Program-made: the position numbers and the translations under genes
Shown: positions 61,038-64,000 of the stretch, piece after piece
How the letters are laid out: each line of letters opens with the position of its first letter
How positions within the stretch are numbered: the first letter of the stretch is position 1
From: JBHHYU01 sp046757725
GTDB taxonomy: Bacteria > Desulfobacterota > Binatia > UBA9968
Direction: 5' to 3'
Length of the DNA: 64,000 nt
NCBI GenBank assembly: GCA_046757725.1
Contig: JBHHYU010000004.1
Location: 25,174-89,173 of the forward strand
The notes under the pieces: model-generated
The model's database searches: none
The model's input: only the letters and a program-made list of their open reading frames with translations
What the model was told of the DNA's origin: nothing

Positions 61038-62399
61038 ATGGCTAAAGCGAAGACCATTTACGCCTGTCAAAACTGCGGTTTCCAATCTCCGAAGTGGCTC
61101 GGCAAATGTCCCGACTGCAATCAATGGCATACCCTGGTCGAGGAAAGAGTCGAACGTGAATCGCACCAGGACGGTAGGCTTGGCCTGCGGACAAAGGAGA
61201 AGCCGTTGCCGGTTGCGGAGATCTCGACGGCGGCGGAAGGGAGAATTCTCTCCGGTATAGGCGAGTTTGACCGGGTGTTGGGCGATGGTCTGGTCCCTGG
61301 ATCTGTAGTCCTGATCGGTGGAGACCCGGGGATCGGTAAATCAACATTGCTTTTACAGGCCTTTGCTGCGCTAAGCCGGAAAGGGCTTACCTGCCTATAT
61401 GTTTCCGGAGAAGAATCTCAGAGGCAAGTCAAGATGCGCGCGGATCGGATCGGTGTTACTTCCCCTCACCTCCTTATCCTCAGCGAAACTTCTCTGGAGA
61501 GGATCATCGAAGAGGTCAAAAAGTTCAAACCTTCAGTCCTGGTCATTGACTCGATTCAAACTATCTTTGCTTCTTCCCTTCCATCGGCCCCTGGAAGCAT
61601 TAGTCAGGTCAGAGAAAGTTCCGGTGCTATTATCACCCTGGCAAAAAAAATCAGCCTCACCACTTTCCTGATCGGCCATGTAACCAAGGACGGATCTATT
61701 GCTGGGCCCAGGGTGCTAGAGCATATGGTGGATACCGTCCTCTATTTTGAAGGGGAGCGTGGCCATAACTTCCGCATCTTACGGACCGTAAAGAACCGAT
61801 TTGGGTCCACCAATGAGATCGGAGTATTCGAGATGAAAGAGGCCGGGTTGCGGGAGGTCAGCAATCCCTCGGAGTTATTTCTTCTAGAGCGACCCCACAG
61901 AGCCCCAGGGTCCGCCGTGATTTGCAGTATGGAAGGAACACGCCCCATTCTCGTAGAGCTTCAAGCGTTGGTGAGCTCTTCTTTTTTAGTGGTCCCCCGA
62001 CGGACGACTATTGGCGTGGATCACAATCGTGTGGCTCTCCTTATTGCTATCCTGGAGAAGAAGATAGGAATTAACCTGTTTAATCAAGACATCTTCGTCA
62101 ATGTGGCTGGGGGGGTCCGCGTGGACGAACCGGCAGTCGATCTGGGGATTATCGTGGCTATCGCTTCGAGCCATCGAGAGAAGCCGGTTGACCCGAAAAC
62201 GGTCCTATTCGGCGAAGTAGGTCTCACCGGCGAAATTCGTGGCATTGCCCAGGCCGAGGCTCGGGTCAAAGAGGCTGGTAAATTGGGATTTCAGCGCTGC
62301 ATCCTTCCCACCAGCAACGCTTCCCAGCTAAGTCACATCAAGAGCCCCGGATTAGTGGGAGTAAACTCATTGGCGGAATGTTTGCAGATCCTTTTCTAG
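61038..62399 (+). CDS. radA: DNA repair protein RadA (Sms)
   Basis: 453 residues, full length. The N-terminal zinc finger uses C10, C13, C24 and C27. The RecA-like core has Walker A G-G-D-P-G-I-G-K-S-T (94-103) and the RadA signature K-N-R-F-G (252-256). The C-terminal Lon-like domain includes G-E-V-G-L-T-G-E-I-R. RadA is a hexameric helicase that extends recombination D-loops. The ATG at 61038 fits homologues, although the ribosome site (AAGGGTG) is more distant than usual. Divergent from the radical SAM gene. Confidence 0.95.
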   Translation: MAKAKTIYACQNCGFQSPKWLGKCPDCNQWHTLVEERVERESHQDGRLGLRTKEKPLPVAEISTAAEGRILSGIGEFDRVLGDGLVPGSVVLIGGDPGIGKSTLLLQAFAALSRKGLTCLYVSGEESQRQVKMRADRIGVTSPHLLILSETSLERIIEEVKKFKPSVLVIDSIQTIFASSLPSAPGSISQVRESSGAIITLAKKISLTTFLIGHVTKDGSIAGPRVLEHMVDTVLYFEGERGHNFRILRTVKNRFGSTNEIGVFEMKEAGLREVSNPSELFLLERPHRAPGSAVICSMEGTRPILVELQALVSSSFLVVPRRTTIGVDHNRVALLIAILEKKIGINLFNQDIFVNVAGGVRVDEPAVDLGIIVAIASSHREKPVDPKTVLFGEVGLTGEIRGIAQAEARVKEAGKLGFQRCILPTSNASQLSHIKSPGLVGVNSLAECLQILF

Positions 62400-62744
62400 T
62401 GTTGGCCCCATTAACTCCACCGGCCTTGTTTATTACGCTCTGTTATGCTCCTTTTTTGGCCCACCGCCCGTCTAGTCGCTTCACAAGTTTGCTCTTTAGG
62501 GAACTTGTTAATTGTAGCATGCCTTAGCATGATCGGCTTAGTTTTGTTTGGGCAATCAGATTGCCGGAATGGTGAAACGAGTAAATGCTATGGTTTTAAC
62601 GTCCTAAGTTCTTTGTTCCTCAGGCAATTTCAAATCGCGTCTCAGCTGTGATAAAAGCACAAAGCCGTTCCGTTTGTAAGATCCAAAGAACCATGCATTA
62701 AATGCGTCGTATGTTATAAATAAACCGGGTGATAAGAGAATGGT
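62400..62744. other. Non-coding gap (345 bases) with a palindrome
   Basis: Lies between convergent radA and the GGDEF gene. It contains a perfect odd-centre palindrome GGCAATC-A-GATTGCC (62551-62565), operator-like in size. The region is AT-richer than its neighbours by eye. No ORF with a ribosome-binding site or known RNA was recognised. Confidence 0.4.
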
Positions 62745-63836
62745 TCAAGTCCCACCACGGACATCCGACGATGTCTCATAAGGATTGAAAACGTCAACTC
62801 GGTCCCTACCCCTGTTCTTGGCATGGTAGAGCGCCTGATCAGAATCCGCAAGAAGCTGACGGTAATCTAAGTATTCTTTTGCAGCGATTGAGCTAATCCC
62901 GACGCTCATAGTCACTGAAAAAGACCCGGTAGGAGCGATAAATGTGGTTTGTTTCATAGCAACGCGAAATCTCTGAGCAACGATAGTGGCATTCTCTTGG
63001 CGGGTCTCTGGAAGGACAAGGACAAACTCTTCTCCGCCGTACCGTGCAGCAAAGTCGCTTCGACGCAACATGCCGTTCAGACACTCGCCGACCTTTTTAA
63101 GAACATTATCCCCCCACTGATGTCCGTATGTGTCGTTCACTCTTTTAAAGAAATCAATATCGGCCATGAGAATACTGAGGGGTCTTTTATATCGGTTGGC
63201 CCGGTCAAACTCCTCTTCTATTTTTTGCTCGAAAGCACGGCGATTGGGTAGACCTGTGAGAAAATCTGTGCCGGCTGTCTGTTCGGCTCTCTCCGCTCGA
63301 GTTTTTTCGATACGAACAGTTTCGGTAACATAATTATAAAAGAGCGAAGCTATAAACAGGAAAGGAACACGCAGATAAGTGATGGTATCGCGGGCTTCGC
63401 CTAGGAACAACACAGCGCCGTAAAAAAGAATGATAAATATTGATAACCCTAGTGACCAGCGAACCTCGCCCCAGAAGGCGGCCAGGATTATGAGCAAAAA
63501 ATAAAGCAGGTAGAAATCACTCTGCAGTTGGCCGGTGACGATAAGAGAAAATGTGAGGGCAACTGTGTCGAAAATAACAAAGGAAGAATAAAAGGAGGGA
63601 AGATTAAAAACGCCTCCTTGGACATAATAGAGAGAGATATTCGTTAATAGGTACAGCAGTACCAAGGTATCGATGACACGGAGGCTCAACAGAACCTCAT
63701 TCGCGAAAAGCAGGAGACAGCTCGTGGCGATGATGACCAACCATCTCAACCGAATAATGATGAGTTTTTTAGGGCCGACAAATATCCCTGTGGGTGTTCG
63801 CGGGCTCATGGAATAGCTATTTGCAGTACTTATCAT
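62745..63836 (-). CDS. Membrane diguanylate cyclase (GGDEF)
   Basis: 363 residues. About six hydrophobic helices (residues 24-172) form an N-terminal sensory region, then a short coiled linker (R-I-E-K-T-R-A-E-R-A-E) and the GGDEF domain. It has D-F-L-T-G-L-P-N-R-R, catalytic G-G-E-E-F (267-271) and an intact inhibitory I-site R-x-x-D (258-261) five residues before it. It should make c-di-GMP from GTP with product feedback. AAGGCGG lies just before the ATG at 63836. No EAL domain. Confidence 0.93.
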   Translation of the reverse strand: MISTANSYSMSPRTPTGIFVGPKKLIIIRLRWLVIIATSCLLLFANEVLLSLRVIDTLVLLYLLTNISLYYVQGGVFNLPSFYSSFVIFDTVALTFSLIVTGQLQSDFYLLYFLLIILAAFWGEVRWSLGLSIFIILFYGAVLFLGEARDTITYLRVPFLFIASLFYNYVTETVRIEKTRAERAEQTAGTDFLTGLPNRRAFEQKIEEEFDRANRYKRPLSILMADIDFFKRVNDTYGHQWGDNVLKKVGECLNGMLRRSDFAARYGGEEFVLVLPETRQENATIVAQRFRVAMKQTTFIAPTGSFSVTMSVGISSIAAKEYLDYRQLLADSDQALYHAKNRGRDRVDVFNPYETSSDVRGGT

Positions 63837-64000
63837 ATCGCCGCCTTGCTACAGATAACTTTTTTAGCTACGGGTTAAGTATTTAATGGCTTGATTAAAT
63901 CCCGGTCTTGGTGTTTATCCCGGTAAAGTGTCAAGCGGGGAGGTTCCTCAATCCTTTTGTAGTTAAAGGTAATCGGAGAGCTCCGGTTTTAGGATAGCAT

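Noticed and set aside
62445..62651. 68-residue plus-strand ORF after radA
   Set aside because: Composition is Cys/Leu-rich without recognisable motif, no ribosome site, and it spans the palindrome. Treated as non-coding.

Overview
The window is ordinary chromosomal DNA of a Gram-negative-type bacterium, moderately GC-rich by eye. No rRNA, tRNA, phage, IS element or CRISPR array was found. The mix of Tat-exported enzymes and lipoproteins, TRAP transport, UbiD-like, class III CoA-transferase, MmgE/PrpD and luciferase-like (LLM) enzymes and molybdenum hydroxylases resembles uncultured soil or sediment lineages such as Desulfobacterota, NC10, Rokubacteria or Tectomicrobia. The sequence alone does not settle the phylum. 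One gene appears to decode UGA as selenocysteine, so the host should carry selABC/selD elsewhere.

Layout. 0.1-10.8 kb: scattered single genes (zinc ribbon, VOC protein, cupin, MscS, EamA transporter, UbiD-like decarboxylase, small C2H2-type protein, ankyrin protein, two unknown proteins, CinA with a decayed C-terminal domain, isochorismatase-like hydrolase), with several long non-coding gaps. 10.8-16.2 kb (minus): a five-gene operon for a Tat-exported molybdenum hydroxylase (2Fe-2S, Mo and FAD/4Fe-4S subunits) with its own membrane cytochrome b and a small unknown protein. 16.7-23.4 kb: rhomboid protease, MltD-like lytic transglycosylase, small secreted protein, OsmC-family selenoprotein, UPF0182 membrane protein. 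23.5-29.1 kb (minus): AMP-ligase, acyl carrier protein, MBOAT acyltransferase and an LTA-synthase/OpgB-like phosphoglycerol transferase, a Dlt-like envelope-decorating set.

29.3-40.4 kb (plus): YggS, YggT, an aldehyde dehydrogenase, a complete TRAP transporter (Tat lipoprotein DctP, DctQ fused to a TM2 domain, DctM) and GlcD/GlcE/GlcF-like 2-hydroxyacid oxidase. Together these suggest uptake and oxidation of a small hydroxy acid. 40.4-44.2 kb: CoA-transferase and MmgE/PrpD divergently arranged, then RNase PH. 44.4-45.1 kb: a VapBC-type toxin-antitoxin pair. 45.2-54.1 kb (minus): a second, cytoplasmic molybdenum hydroxylase (CoxM/L/S-like) downstream of two LLM flavin oxidoreductases and an alpha/beta hydrolase behind a good sigma70-like promoter, preceded by an isochorismatase paralogue and an ornithine-cyclodeaminase-family enzyme.

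54.2-57.9 kb (minus): DHH phosphoesterase, archease and RtcB in overlapping frames, an RNA-repair unit, followed by a 7Fe-type ferredoxin. 58.2-60.8 kb: a B12-binding radical SAM enzyme and an O-methyltransferase. 61.0-63.8 kb: RadA and a membrane diguanylate cyclase.

The items most worth following are the UGA-interrupted OsmC gene with a SECIS-like hairpin, the Dlt-like/LtaS-like set, the TM2-DctQ fusion and the DHH-archease-RtcB operon.
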